Assembly: GCA_016987375.1 (NCBI GenBank)
Contig: PJRA01000274.1
Location: forward strand, 228,916-278,867
Direction: 5' to 3'
Source: Brachionus koreanus
Taxonomy: Eukaryota > Rotifera > Eurotatoria > Ploima > Brachionidae
DNA: 49,952 nt
Shown: positions 11,340 through 24,800 of the stretch, in pieces
Layout: each line of letters starts with the position of its first letter
How positions within the stretch are numbered: position 1 is the first letter of the stretch
Position numbers and translations under genes: made by a program
The notes under the pieces: model-generated
What the model saw: only the letters and a program-made list of their open reading frames with translations
Database searches by the model: none
What the model was told of the DNA's origin: nothing

Positions 11340-14300
11340 TCTCTAATTTGCATATTTTACACAAAAAAAAATAATTTGAATTCCCAATTAGGATAAATCC
11401 TGATTGTATTTCTCGTTTCGTTGTCAGTAAATAGATGCAGGGCTTTTTTTTCTGATATAATGAAAATTATTCAAACATAAGAAATCAAAACAAAAAAACA
11501 ACTCTGAAAATTAAATTCATAGAAAATCTAAAAAAAAAAAGGTTTTCTAAAATTTTTTAAGCTTATAATTGGAATGAAAAAATATTCAGACAATTTTAAG
11601 CAATTTTAAAAGGACAATTGAAATTATTCAACACTTAAAAAAATTTGTAATTTATTTGGTTTCAAGTATAAATCAAGTTTCTTTTTTTTTTTAAATGGTT
11701 AAAAATCAAAAGAAAAATTAAATTCTTTTTTTCTAAAATAAATACAGACTTATTTCTAGATCTTAGGTTTTTAAGCTAAAAAAGTAATGAGGCAAAACTG
11801 GTCGCTCTTAATAAAGCTTTCTAGACTACGGTTGTCTAAAAATATTTTCCTAAGAAAATACTTAGAAAAGAACAATCAAGTTCTAAATGAGGATAATTTA
11901 AATCTGTGAATAATAAAAATGTGAACATTGCTGTTCTGAGTACTTAACTGATATTATAAACAAATAGAAGGTAAAATAAAAAAATCAAATTACTTAGAAT
12001 TTTTTATTCTTATTTTTAATGAAATTTCAAAAACTTAATTTAGAATGGTTTAGAAGATTCGTTATTTTCCAGCAATTAATCATTGTTCAATTCACAGATA
12101 GAAGAAAAAAATGTTTTGAATTTTAAAATTTAGAGATTTTTAGATTGTCTTTTAAAAAAAATCATCATGTAGAAAATATTTAAATATTTTGAATTTATTA
12201 GATCAGATTGTCTATTTTTCGTATAAAGAAAAATATTTTTTTAACTTAAATTAGTATTATTGATGTTTGGAATAGGGCAATATGTTTTCAAAAGTTTATT
12301 TAAAAGATTAAATTCTAAATTAGTACAAGATTAGATAATTTTCTAGTTATTGTTGGATTTTAATAATGAGAATTTTGTTTTTTACATATTTAAAATAATA
12401 TTTAAATTGGCTTTCAATTACCACTTAATATCCACTTAATTTAGAAAGAACTGTTTTCTCCAATTAACATCATTGTGAATAATCTAAGTAAAGGTGAAAA
12501 AAAATAAATAGAATTATTTAGATCCCTCGCATTTTTAAATTAAACTCGGTAAATATTGAGCGAATTACTTGATTTTGATTTTCATCATAAATAAATATTG
12601 AAAATAGTCAAAAATAAAATTTGAGCAAAGGGTTCTTGAATAAACTAAAACATTAATTGACAAAAAATTTCTTACTAAATCTTGAGCGAAAAAAAATTTC
12701 AACCAAATTTTAATTTATAAATTTTGAATTGAAAAGTTTTTTAAGTAGACTTTTGAATTAGAATAGCTTTAATATAGAATTATCTCAATAAAATATTCAA
12801 ACTATCATTGTGCAACACTCTAATTTAGTTAATCCTAAAGAAATTTCTCATATCTCAATTGTATTTCTAAATTAGTTTATTATTTTTATTCGGAAACCTA
12901 TTTTTTTCCGATTGCTAGGAAACAGCAAAGTTGCTCATGTCGAAATAAAATTAAATAATCCTTTATTTTAACAAATTTTAGCCATTGAACAAAAAACTAA
13001 GCTCTCAATTTCGTGACTTTATGCTTTCAATACCAGTAATTGCTGACACTTCTTGTACGGACTACCATGCATAATTTTGTTTGAAAAAAATATTATTTAC
13101 CATGGCAAATTCTTATATAATAGTTATGAGAAATACTTTTATTTATAGTATGTTTTAATACTGGACATTGATTTTGACTTTAAAAGTAATAAAAAGCAAA
13201 ATTGAAAAACTATTTAAATATTTAAATACTGGCTAAATATATAACTTAAAAAAAACAATACAAAAATCTCAAATATTTAGAATTTTTAATTTGATTAAAG
13301 TCGTAACGAGTAAAATATTAAATAAATTTTCGATGAAAGTCCTAATGCCCATTCTTAATGGCTTTACGAAAAAAAATTTAATAAACTTGAAATTTTATAG
13401 TTTAAATATTTATATCACGACTAATTTTGTGTAATAAAGAGTTCTGGTAAATATTTGTTTTTTTTTTTTCAAAATGAGCTTCTTTAGTGTACAAAAATTC
13501 ACATATTATTAATTAAAAAAAAAACAAACCGTTATTTTTTAATAAATTAATTAATAAATAAAAAGAATTTTGAAAAATTTTAAATTTTTTTATTTAAAAT
13601 GACCCAAATGTCTTATCTTATTAAGTAAATATGAATTTTATTATTCTAAATATAAATAATTTTAGTTTGAATTTCAAAACATAAATATTATAGGTAAAAT
13701 ATGAAAATTTTTGAGTAAAAATTATTTCTGCTTTTTGAAATCAATCCTTTAAAAAAATATTTTAGCTAGCAAATATATTTTGTTATATAATCAATTTTAG
13801 TATTATTATAAACGAAAAAAAGAAATAACGATTATTTAAAATTATTAAATTTAAAAAAAAATCTCAGTCATTGGCAAATTTCGTTTTTATTAATCTCCCT
13901 GCTATTTATACTCTCATTTAAAGCACTCATTTTGCATATTGAACACAAACAAAAAAATTTCAATTATTCAAACCAAAATCGTTTTCCTTGAAATTAAAAA
14001 TCAATTGAGTTAACAACACAATAAGCTTTCTTGTTTTGATTAAAATCGATTTTATCCAGCCATCATACTTTAGTCATGTTAGCTTAAATTTAAAAATTTA
14101 CTTTAAACAAAAGCTTTTTTTTTAAAAGAAACCAAGTAAAATTCAACTAAACTAGTTTAAAGAGAAAATTGCTAAAATAAAACAATTTTTCTATAATTTT
14201 TTTTTTCTGTAGAACAAACTAACTATGGTTTTGGTGAAAGATTAAATTTAAAAAAAAATCATTTACAATACTTAATATTTTTTTTAAATAAAAAGAAAAT

Positions 14301-15149
14301 TAAGCTGTATTGAAAAATAATGTCTTAAAATTTATAAAAATTTTAAATACTGAAATAGCTTTTGGGTCAAATTTTAACTGATTCTCGAATTTTTAGAGGT
14401 TTTAAAATTAATATAGCGTGTTTTAAAGACTAAGACATGAACATCAAAATTTTAAAAGAAAAAATTCTACCTAGCCGATTCCCGAGATAAAAACAATTCA
14501 AATTAAAAATATTTTTATAAAATTCACCAGACTCTAAGTCATTTTTATGAAGTAAAAAACTAAAAATAAATTAATTTTACAAACCAATTCCGAATCTTAA
14601 AATACAAAATTCTCTATTTTTTTCTTAAATTGACCGATATAAAGTGCTTATTTTTTTATTAATCAAAAGATAGTATTTTAAAAAATATTTGACCCTGTCA
14701 GAAAAAATCAAGTTTCGATCTTAACTGTTCTTATTTTTCATACTTTAATTACTTTTCTTAGAATGCTTGAATTTTTATTAAATATTTTTATTAATAAATG
14801 ACAAACACGATCTTAAAAAAAGATTTTTTTTCCATTTGTCAAGCTTATAATTAAATTTTTTTGATTCACTATTTTAGCTTGGTGATTTGTATTTTTTATT
14901 ATGAGAAAAGAAAATTTTTTGATTTTTTAAATAAGTCCAAACAAAAAATACTTAAACCTTGATTTTAAAATTTATTTGAAATAAAACAAGTATTGTATAA
15001 AAAAAAACGAAATTAAAAACAAACTTAACTGTATTTTGTAGTAAAATATTTTTTATTTACTGATTTTTTTGATTTTATGGAAAAAGATATGAAAAACTTA
15101 TTCTAAAAGTCAAAGACATAATTGTTTGATTATTTTTAGGTAGTAAAAA
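11340..15149. other. AT-rich intergenic stretch, no gene seen
   Basis: About 3.8 kb upstream of the Notch-ligand-type start. All six frames are broken often, with homopolymer A/T runs throughout. I see no tRNA, rRNA or conserved coding segment. Promoter elements of the ligand gene presumably lie near 11340-11700, but I cannot point to a specific site. Confidence 0.6.
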
Positions 15150-15150
15150 T

Positions 15151-15489
15151 GGTTATGTGAAATTTAGTACAATAGAATAGAACAAAATGCTAAAAATTCT
15201 TATAACTTCATTTTTAAAAATCAAAAGCAAGTCTTTTAAATACAANNNNNNNNNNNNNNNNNNNNNNNNNNNNNNNNNNNNNNNNNNNNNNNNNNNNNNN
15301 NNNNNNNNNNNNNNNNNNNNNNNNNNNNNGCAGAGACTTTGGACACCATAAGCAGACTTTGACTTTTGGTGCAACTAAGTATGCTGCAGTTTGTTGCACA
15401 GAACTAATTAAAAGTCTTCAGGGTTTAAGCTTTTTAAGCATTAATTTTTGTTCTATTTTTTTTATTTTGTACCAAATTTCACATAACCC
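15151..15489. mobile_element. Probable small DNA transposon/MITE with inverted ends around an assembly gap
   Basis: The left end starts GGTTATGTGAAATTTAGTAC. The right end, read on the other strand, starts GGTTATGTGAAATTTGGTAC after one extra G. Similarity continues for some 40 bp through TAGAACAAAA. The inside holds 84 N bases (15246-15329) and a less AT-rich stretch with repeated GACTTTG words. No transposase is visible, so a non-autonomous element is the simplest reading. A target duplication is not evident. Confidence 0.55.
15246..15329. other. Assembly gap (84 N)
   Basis: A run of 84 undetermined bases inside the inverted-repeat element. Any open frame crossing it is meaningless. Confidence 0.98.
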
Positions 15490-16135
15490 ATAATATCTTG
15501 TTTGATGTTCATTTTTACCTGAAGATGCGTTGAAGATATTGTATAATTAATTGTAAAAAAATGATTCTAAAAAAATTGGTGTAAAAGTATTTTATTACTA
15601 TAGAATTTTTTAGCCAAAAATGCAAACACAAAATTTATAGCCTTTTGAATTATATTTGTTTTTATTGACTTACATTTTTTAATTCATATTTGGTGACTAT
15701 AAATAATAACAAAATTATTTTTTTTTAACTTCTCTAATATTCAAGTTTATGGTTTAAAATATTCAAAAAAAGTTATCATGACTTTTTTAAGTTATCATTA
15801 CATATTAATCCTCTAATTTGATCAAAGTAAGATCATTAATAAATCTGGGCAATTATCAGTAATAGAATATTTGGGTTAGGCAAAATTCATTTAAATCAAT
15901 AGGCTTTATACAGATAAAATGAAGTTTCTTAAAAAGCGTCTTTACTTTAAAGCCTTTTTAGTAAGAAACCAAAATATTTTGAATAAGTTAAATTAAAAAA
16001 TAAATTAATAATTTTATAATTATCAATTAACTTTATTAAATAAAATTGAAAAAAAATTAATATAAGTTATTTTCAAGAAGCTTTTTACAAAAATAGTAGA
16101 GAAAAATCTAAGATTAAAATTTTTAAAATTTAAGC
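15490..16135. other. Intergenic, 3' flank of CHMP3
   Basis: AT-rich and without coding signal. A minus-strand AATAAA (TTTATT at 16032-16037) lies about 100 bp past the CHMP3 stop and may serve as its polyadenylation signal. Confidence 0.5.
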
Positions 16136-16940
16136 TTATGATCTTAAAGCATCCAGTCTTTTAGAAATTTCATCTTGTTCTTCTATCTCATTGTCCGATA
16201 TGTCAGCTGAAGCTTCATTTACTGGTAGGCTATTTTGGACACTTGGCGCATCTTTTAGTTTTCCTTGGGTTATTTCAAGAATGATTTTTTCAACTTCTTC
16301 ATCAGCAACTCTTTCGATGTCATCATCATCAAGAACACTATCTACAGTCTCGTTAATCATTTCGTCTATGATTCCCATTTTCATCATTTCTTTGCTCATT
16401 TCCTGCATTGTTTTTTGCATCTCAGGAAGTTTCATTAGATTTGACATTACTTTCATCACTTCGGTGCTTGATTTCATTGCTCCAGCAATTTTCATTTGTC
16501 CAAGCTGATTTTTCATTTGCATTATAACCGAATTCATCTGAGCTTTAGAAGCATAAATTCGTGTTTTTTGTTTTTTAGAGCTAAAAATAAATTAGTTTTT
16601 AATTAATTTTTCAAAGAGAACTTACTGAACAAGAGATTTTGCAGCAATTTTACACACGTCCATTTGATTTTTTTTTGCGGCATTTTTTATCATTAAAATA
16701 GTTTTTTGCTCTTCTCTTTCGATCTCTTAAAAGTTCTAATTTTAATCTTTGTGACTAATTATTTTAAGATTAAAAATTTACGCCTAATTTGTCTATCTAA
16801 AAGACGACTTTCGGATCTTAATTTACTGCTGATTTGATTTACCTTGAAAAAAGGCATATGCATTTATTATTAAGAATTAAAAAATTTACTTTCTCTTTGG
16901 CTTTTTCGTACGGAGGGACATCACTTCCAAATAAACCCAT
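16136..16940 (-). CDS. CHMP3: Charged multivesicular body protein 3 (ESCRT-III, VPS24)
   Basis: Cytosolic ESCRT-III subunit that co-polymerises with CHMP4 and CHMP2 on membranes in multivesicular body sorting, abscission and membrane repair. Exons (minus): 16940-16890, 16842-16782, 16725-16626, 16580-16136. All phases agree, giving 218 residues; human CHMP3 has 222. The start MGLFG matches the family. The basic N-terminal helices contain RLLDRQIR and the AAKKNQMDVC segment, followed by YASKAQMNSV and KSSTEVMKVM as in CHMP3 rather than CHMP2. The C-terminal half is acidic and ends in a MIT-interacting motif (RLDALRS at the very end). The introns are 40-60 bp. Nothing suggests a pseudogene. Confidence 0.96.
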
Positions 16941-18856
16941 TTTTTATTCTGATTTCAGAAAAAAAATATTTAAAAAATTCCTATTTAATTATTTTGAAAG
17001 CTTGAAGCTGTGCCCTTTTGCTAAGAAATTCTAATTCTTAGTCATAAATTTTTAATTTTTTATTAAAATATTTTTTAACAAGTAGACTTTTTTTGTCTTA
17101 TTCTTTTCTGCACCGATTTAGTAAAAAACTAATCTGTGGTTTATTTTATAATTTTTTTTAATTTAGCATACAATAATTTTTTTTTTAAATAATTTGGTAT
17201 AATTATTAAAAATTTTTATAACTAAAGATAAGGGTTTATGATTCAAGAAATTTAAAATGTAATTTCGTAAAAGATAAAATAAATATGAATAAACTTTAAT
17301 AACTTTTAAAGCATCAGTGTTCAACCAGATTATTTACAGTATAGTACGAAGATCCTTTGTTTTAGCTTTTACTTTTATAATTTTAAAATATGTAAAAAAT
17401 TTCTTAAAGATCAAAAAAAAGTTTCCAACATGTGTTCTGTTTAAATATTTTTCAAATAAAATAACGTAGAAGATGGGAACCGTTGTTATTTCTAAAACTA
17501 ATCTAGTGATTAAGTATTTTACTGAGCTAAAGCTTCTGCATATTAAAAAAAAATCTAAAAAATTAAAAATCAAAAAAAAAATTAATAGAATAATAGTAAA
17601 AGTAAATGATCTAAAACAAAATTAAGAAAACTAAAACAATTTTTTAAAAAACAACAATAACTAACTTTTTCACTTTGAAGTTTTTTAAATTTTTTAAATT
17701 CTTTGGGTTTAAATCTTTTTATACGCTTGATGGATCGAACTCATATTGACTAAAAATACTAAAAATTACTAAAAAATAAGATATTAAAATTAATAACAAA
17801 ATAATTTAAAATTTAAAATTAAGTTTTTGAAAAAGGATACAGAATTTTAAGAATTAAGGCTTAATATTGTTTTTAAGTCTATAGAAATGACCGAGTTCAA
17901 GACCACGATCATTAACTTAATATTTAAAATAAAAATTTTATTTTCCTAGAATATTATGATGTTTTTTTGATGATGATATGATGATGTGCCAACAGAAAAG
18001 TAATGAATAAAAGGATAGAAATGACTAATGTTCAATCTTCGAAAAACACATGTTTAAACATTTTGAGACATGCTGTTATCTTTTAGCTTGGAACTATTTC
18101 AATTTTGATATAATTTTTTTATTGATTTTTGAAAATAGATCAATAATTCAAAATTAAGTTTTTAAAAAAATCAATTTTAAACAAATTTATTTCTTTTTCA
18201 ATAAATATTTTTTAATTAAATGAAAAATAAAATATTATTGAGAGATATTAAACGGAAATAAATACTTTCCTCTGTAAACTTTAGAGGTATTAAAAATTAT
18301 GCTCAAGAAAAATCATGAATAACTTGGACATAAAATTAAAAAATCATATTTTTCAATTTTTTTTCATGTAAGCTTCAATTATTTTTTGATCAGAAAATTT
18401 TCGTGTCCATTAACACTCAAAAACCGGAGGGGTCTTTTGAACCCCTTTTGTAATTTACTTTATTTGTTTTTTATTCAATAAATTTAATCATTTTTTTATA
18501 ATTTTTTTTTCAATCATATCTTAAATCAAAAATATTATAAAATTATTTAATTTTTTCTATAAAATAATTTTATTTTCATTGAAAACAGACACCATGAACT
18601 AATGACTATATGAGGATGGCGAATTCTATATGAGGTCTTACCAATGCTGTGTAAAGTATTCTTAATAGTATATGATAAATTTGATTTATGTTGCCTAAAA
18701 TTTATCTTAAAAATCAATCTAATATTTTAATGTAAAATAATTGAGTATTTTTTACCAACAAAAATTTGAGAAAAAAAATGTTGCTAGTTTTTTTTTTAAA
18801 TAATTTTATTAAAACGTAATTCTATTTATTTAATTAAATCATAAAATAACGATGAC
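16941..18856. other. Intergenic between CHMP3 and DNAI7
   Basis: AT-rich. It holds a small LINE reverse-transcriptase fragment (18603-18663), a GGGGT/ACCCC hairpin near 18430 and a short GATGAT run near 17960. A 79-residue open frame at 17334-17573 (minus) has low-complexity Phe/Lys/Ile content and no family resemblance, so it is not called. The DNAI7 polyadenylation signal is probably the minus-strand AATAAA at 18825-18830. Confidence 0.5.
18603..18663 (-). pseudogene. Small relic of a LINE reverse transcriptase
   Basis: On the minus strand about 60 bases translate as LYTALVRPHIEFA. This matches the motif near the end of jockey/CR1-type reverse transcriptases, also seen at 37.9 kb in this window as MVRPHL. 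No coding similarity is apparent on either side, so this is a short fragment. Confidence 0.5.
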
Positions 18857-21800
18857 TTAAGAAAAAGTTAGAAGCTTAACAGATTCAAGAAAATCTAAGC
18901 ATGTCTCGTAGTATAATGGATCAATATCATTAATTCTTCTATTTATTAGTTCTTCGTCATTCTTACAAATATCCTCCAAGCACAAATGGTACATATTTGA
19001 ATGCTCCTTTCAAATATGATAAGATTAGAAAAATAAATTCTAAGAATATTTTTAAAATTACTTGAGTGCCTGGAGCAATATTTTGATCTAAATCATCAGA
19101 ATTTTCGTTTGATTCACTAACATAGAAAACATCTGTTGTTGAAATTAAGCATTTATAAAGTTCCTATAAGGAAAAAATAAGTGTAAAATTGAGATTGAAT
19201 GATTTTTTTTGTTAACTTGATTAGGCTCCTTGTCAGTGGTGTGTGTCTGATACAATATGACTATTTTGTCTTCAGTTTCTATTTCACTATTCCATTTTGA
19301 ATAGGCCATGGAAATCAAACAAGAGCACAGTGCCATATTTCTGTGAATTTTCCACTCTAGTTTTTTATTTTTGCTAGTAATAGTGACAAATTTTTCCGAA
19401 TCTGGCTCAGGAAATATATTCAAACCTATGGATCTAAGTAGAGTTTTGAATTCTCGTAGATTAAACCATTTATTTGCAATCGGTTCGATAACTTTCATGA
19501 AAACTGGATTAGCATTTTGGTTTTCATAGTCTAATCTTGGTGGTTTTTCTGGTTTTGATTGTTTGCTCAACGATTGCTTAGATTTTTTTTGCTCTTTGCT
19601 TTTGTCTTCTTCATTAGCTGGCCTTATTGGTACATAAACCCTCAATTGATCAAACTTTAAAAATAAATATTGTTAATTATTAGATTTTATTTCAGTAAAA
19701 TATGGGAAATAAATTTTATTAATATATTTTATCAATAGATTTTGCTAAATACTCAAATTTAGCAACTTTTTTGAAGCGGAAAATGCTTTTGGTTCAAAAT
19801 ATAATTATTTTTTTTTCAAATTTAATTAATTTTTTTATAAATTTAAATGATATAATATTAATATTTTCTTGAAAACAAGTGTCCGATCTTGTGATCTCAA
19901 ATATTTAGATTAAAAATGTTCTAATCCCAGATTGGCATCCGCAACGGAGATTGCCTAAAAAAATTGTGTGAAAAAATTAATTAAGATGCTTAACAATCGA
20001 TTTTGTGAGAGAGAGTAATTTATTTATTTTTCCAAAAAAATATTGCATTTCAGCAGCAAAGCATATCACATTAATCTTAAGATTAATCAAAGCATGAACA
20101 TAGATTTTTTTAAGATGCGTTGTGTATTTAATAAAAAATATTTAAATTAATTAAGAAGAAAATAAAAACAATTTTAAAATGAGATAAATTATTTTAAGTA
20201 AATGTTTAATCTTTGAATAAATCAGTTCTAAAATGCAGCTTTTATTAAATCAATATTTTATGAATTAAAATTGTGTAGTTTTCTCTAAAATAAATAGCTA
20301 AATAATTGTTCTCTTCATTTAAAGCAAATTTAGAAAGCATTTTTCCTCTCGATAGAGAGGAAAAAAAATTTGATTTATTTTGCTCTTTAACTTGTGAAGC
20401 TCAACAAATCATGCAAGTAAATTAAAAATTATTCATATCAATTATCAACCTTATTTTCGGCAATTCAAATAATTCTTAATGGGAAAAATTGTCAAAGTTT
20501 ATGACTTCTTCTAATAATTTTATTTATTTATTAAATCAAAGTTTAAGTCCCATGGACAAATTGAAATAAGAATAATAATGTTACAAACGATAGAAATAAT
20601 GTCAGTAATTTTTTGTTTTCATTCTTCATTTTGCTTCTTTTGACTGTCTATATTGAAATTTTTTTAAAAAGGAAAAAAAAACAATATTTCAGTTTATTTA
20701 TTTCTCGTAACTAATTACGAAAGTGTAAGAGTGCTTTTCAATTACCCAGCATGAATGAAAAACTGCATAAAAAAGCCAAAATCATAAAAAATATTTTCTA
20801 CTAACAAAAATCAAAAATTTAATTAAAAAAATAAGAATAGTAAAAATAACTTATCTTATTCTATATAAGCTTAATCAGTGAAATTTAATTTTTTTTACAA
20901 TAAAGACTCAAATTATTTTATGGTTTGCAATTAAGTTATCTAAGTAATCTATTACTAAGAAAATTATTTAATTTTTTATTTTAATTTAATGATTTTTTTG
21001 GGAAATATCAATATCAAATTGAAGAATTGAGAATCAATTTGTTTAAATGATATTTAAAATTGATTGAAAAAAGATTGGAATATAAAGAAAAAAATGCTTT
21101 TTCAAACTTAAAAAATTAACATTCTTGTTTTAATGTTAATAATGCTAATTTAATTCGAAAAAAAATAAACCATCTTTAGTTCAGTGTTTTTTATTTTACT
21201 AAGATTCAAATTTTTTTAGTGAATTTAATTTATTAGCCAAATTTTAAGTCAATTTATATGAAAAAAAAACGGCAGCAATACTTAATATTTAAAGGAGAAA
21301 AAAAACAAGAGAGAATTGTTTTAAAATACTCACGCAGTTTTTTTGACATCTTGGGAATCGACTAAAATATTCAATTTTTAGTTATTTAATTAATCAAAGC
21401 TATCATGCATTTTTTGTCTATTAATCATTTTAAATTAGTTCAAAAATGATTTGGCTTATAGCGAATAAATATTATCGTTTCAAAATATTTATCTTGTTTA
21501 TATGCCATTAGGCGATTATAGAATTAGTTTATAAGCATCTAGCTAATAAACTTGAAGCTAAAATTGTACAATCTAAAATTCTTGCATAGCCATCTTTATA
21601 AAATATTAAATTTCCTAGTTTCTTGTTATTTTTATTATTTATTTAATAAAAAAGCTTTCATTAATTAACTATATTCAGTTATTTTTGTATTTATTAATCT
21701 AGCAAAAATGTATCTACCGAATTTTTAAAAAAAAAAACTAAAAATTCTTTCTTTTAATTAATTTATGAAAAGAAATCGCTATTTCAACAAGAAAATCAAC

Positions 21801-24800
21801 ACAAAAAATATGGAAAAAATAATTTTTTTTATTAGTATTTGAACATTGTGTCTTAATTTTTTAAAATAAATTAAATTAAAAAATCGATCATTCTAAAAGT
21901 ATTTTTATTTTCTTGAAACAATACAAAAAAAAATAAAATAATCTAATTAAGACACTTAACAAAAAAAATAATTTAAAATATTTTTAGAATGTATCCAGTG
22001 TTAGAAAATAGAGGCTGACAGGCAATTTTTTATCCGGATTGCTAAGACACAAGAAAAAAATGCATGACACTTCGAAAAAATGCATTACAAAATAGCAGCA
22101 ATTTTTTTTATTCTATTTAGAAAAATTATCAATAAAGTAAATCGTATTTTATTCAAATCAAAAGATTGTATTTATTGAGAAAAAAATGTCTTGAGCTTTA
22201 GTCAGTCAGAATTTTCAGTCTAATTAGAAAAATATTTTTTCTTCTTTAAGAATAAACAAAAATTAGGGATCTAATGCAAAAAACATTTGCAATTTGAAAT
22301 AAAAAAAAAAAAGATTGTACAAACATCATTTAATCCTAATAGAGCTTGGCATCACTATCAGGTGAATTTTTATGTTTCGTACAAGTGTTTTATAGATTTT
22401 AAATATTGTAATTTCTAATCGATTAGAATAACAAACAAAATAAAAAAAATATAAAGAATTTCTTATAGAATTGATTTCAATCTGATGGATTAATTCAATC
22501 GCTTTTAGGTCTTAGTATTGCGTAATGTGCTTCTATATCAAACTCATTTATATTTATATAAATATATATCTAGCCAAATTTATTTTCTAAAAATTCTAAT
22601 CTTAAGTAGTTCGTTATCTAAATTTTTTTTTGACATGTCTACTTCCTTAATTATTAACTATTTTCTAATTTCAGAGCCGTTCGCTGCCATTTCACCCAAT
22701 GCATATTTTATGCTAAACTCTAATTAGAAAAAAAGCCCGAAGATATTTCGAATATTCAATTAGAAATTTGTTTTTTGTAATTAAATAAAATCTCCTTAGA
22801 ATAATGTTTATTTTATAAAATATTGGCAAAGCAAAAAAATTAAAGTCTCATTATTCAAAAGTTGAAAAAGAAAGCAATTGTTTGAGGCAGTGTGGTCATA
22901 GAATGGACGTACTGGAGCTTCCGAGACCCGTGATTAATTTTCTGCGCACTATGTCCAAGGAAATGCACCGGTACTCCCTATGCTGGGATATTTACGGCGG
23001 CAGCGAGAACGTCACCTTGACTCTTACATGGAAATTAAACTGCGAGGATTCGAGCGACTCTGGCGAGGCAAGGCCCGAAACCAAGAGTCCCAAAAGTTCG
23101 CGCAAAATCAAAAAACAAACAAAGCAACTTCAGCATTCTAAATTGGACACGCTGAAGACATGCTCCCGCTTTCTAGCAGATAAACGCAATGCCCAGTCAG
23201 ATTACAAGCCGAAATGCGACGACCTAAATCCGTACTTTTACACAAAAGACAAGTTCCACGAATCGCGTCGTTTTTTTAATTCATCTATGTCGCCTGTCTA
23301 TTCAAGTAGTTCAGCTACACCGATAAAAAATTCACATAAAATTTTTGATAATAGACGCTCAAGAGGAAAGAGTCTGGAAAGCTACGAAAAAAAGGATGTT
23401 ATTTACGAAGACAATAAATTTAATTCCATTAATAGAGAAATAATTCCGCAAACCAAAGATACGCCTGAAAGCGATCCGTGGATAAGACGGGATAGTTTTG
23501 AAAAAAATGTAAATAGAGCAGATATTAATGATAAGGAAGTTAAATTATTGAGCTTGATTGAGAGCATTACTGGTGAAGAAAATACAACAGAATTAAAAAA
23601 TCATTCGATATCTGTTACAAATAGTGCCGGTCCGTGTAATAAAACCAAATCAGGAAGTATAATTAATACCGGTTTCAGTAGTAGTAGCAGTAGTAGCAAT
23701 AATAGTGGTAGCAGTAAAACAACTAATGGTGCATACAATAGTACAACTTGTATTTCAAAAGTAACATTTGATCCAAATTTAGAATATATTTAATTTTTAT
23801 TTATATAATAATTGAATTTTTTTCTTCAATAAATTAATTCAAGTGAAAAGCTATTTAATTTTAAAGTAAATATTCCAATTGCTATATTCAAAAATTTTTT
23901 TTAAGATCAAATTACACTAGAACAACAAAGATTATTTTGGCTAAAATACCAATTTTTTGGATTAAATCTTAAAAAAACAAATTCAAATAAGTTCTTAACC
24001 TTTTCTGAAATTTTATCGTACCACAAAACTCTCAGTCTTATTCGAATAATTTAGCATTTAAAAAAGATAGTTTACCTTTATTTCTATGTTCAATTCAAAA
24101 TTAGAAGTCTCTAAAGTGAACATGCAGCTGTTCATAGATTCTCTAGGTGCCATTCTCCACAATTGAAATGGCATATGTACGTGGCGATCTTGTAAAAGAC
24201 AGTATGGCGTAAAATGATACGTTTTGAAACTAATCTCCTTCTGATCATCGCTATATTTGAAGTCTAAGATTTCGTCAGTGCGCCAGTGCGTCCTGCTCTC
24301 GTCCCATCGAGCCAATACTGGTGCCTCTGCAAAAAAAACACTTGTTGGCAATCTTTTAAAAAAATTGTTGTCATAGATAAAATTTCATAATTTATAATAA
24401 TCTTTTGGTCTGTTACTTATATGTTATTTCAAGAGGACTTTCATTTTTGATTGATTTGATAAGTTGTTCATTGGATTTTGATCCCAATCCTTTGACAAAA
24501 TTTTTATCAGTACTCATAGACTCATCAGGTCCACCAAGTGTTGCTTTAAAATAAAATAAAATTATAAATAGACAATTTGGCATTATTTTGTTACATTCAA
24601 GTAAATCATTTGATTTAACTGTTGAGTTTAAGTCCAATTTTTTACTTCCAATTGTATCACCAAGTTCATTCTAAAAAAAAAGTTTTTTTAAATAGTTAGT
24701 CGTATTTTTTAAACTAAATAAAAATAAATGAAGCCATGGTCAAATTCTCTATTTAAAAAGAAATTTTAGTCGTGAGTTTCAACTTATTTTTCTATCTATT

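Noticed and set aside
16191..16508. 105-residue plus-strand open frame over CHMP3
   Set aside because: It is the antisense shadow of the large CHMP3 exon.
17334..17573. 79-residue minus-strand open frame with an acceptor-like tract before it
   Set aside because: Its composition is what AT-rich non-coding DNA gives (Phe, Ile, Lys), there is no partner exon, and no motif is recognised.
22518..22727. 69-residue plus-strand open frame upstream of the nested gene
   Set aside because: It is AT-driven and low in complexity, with no splice join that keeps frame with the gene at 22903.
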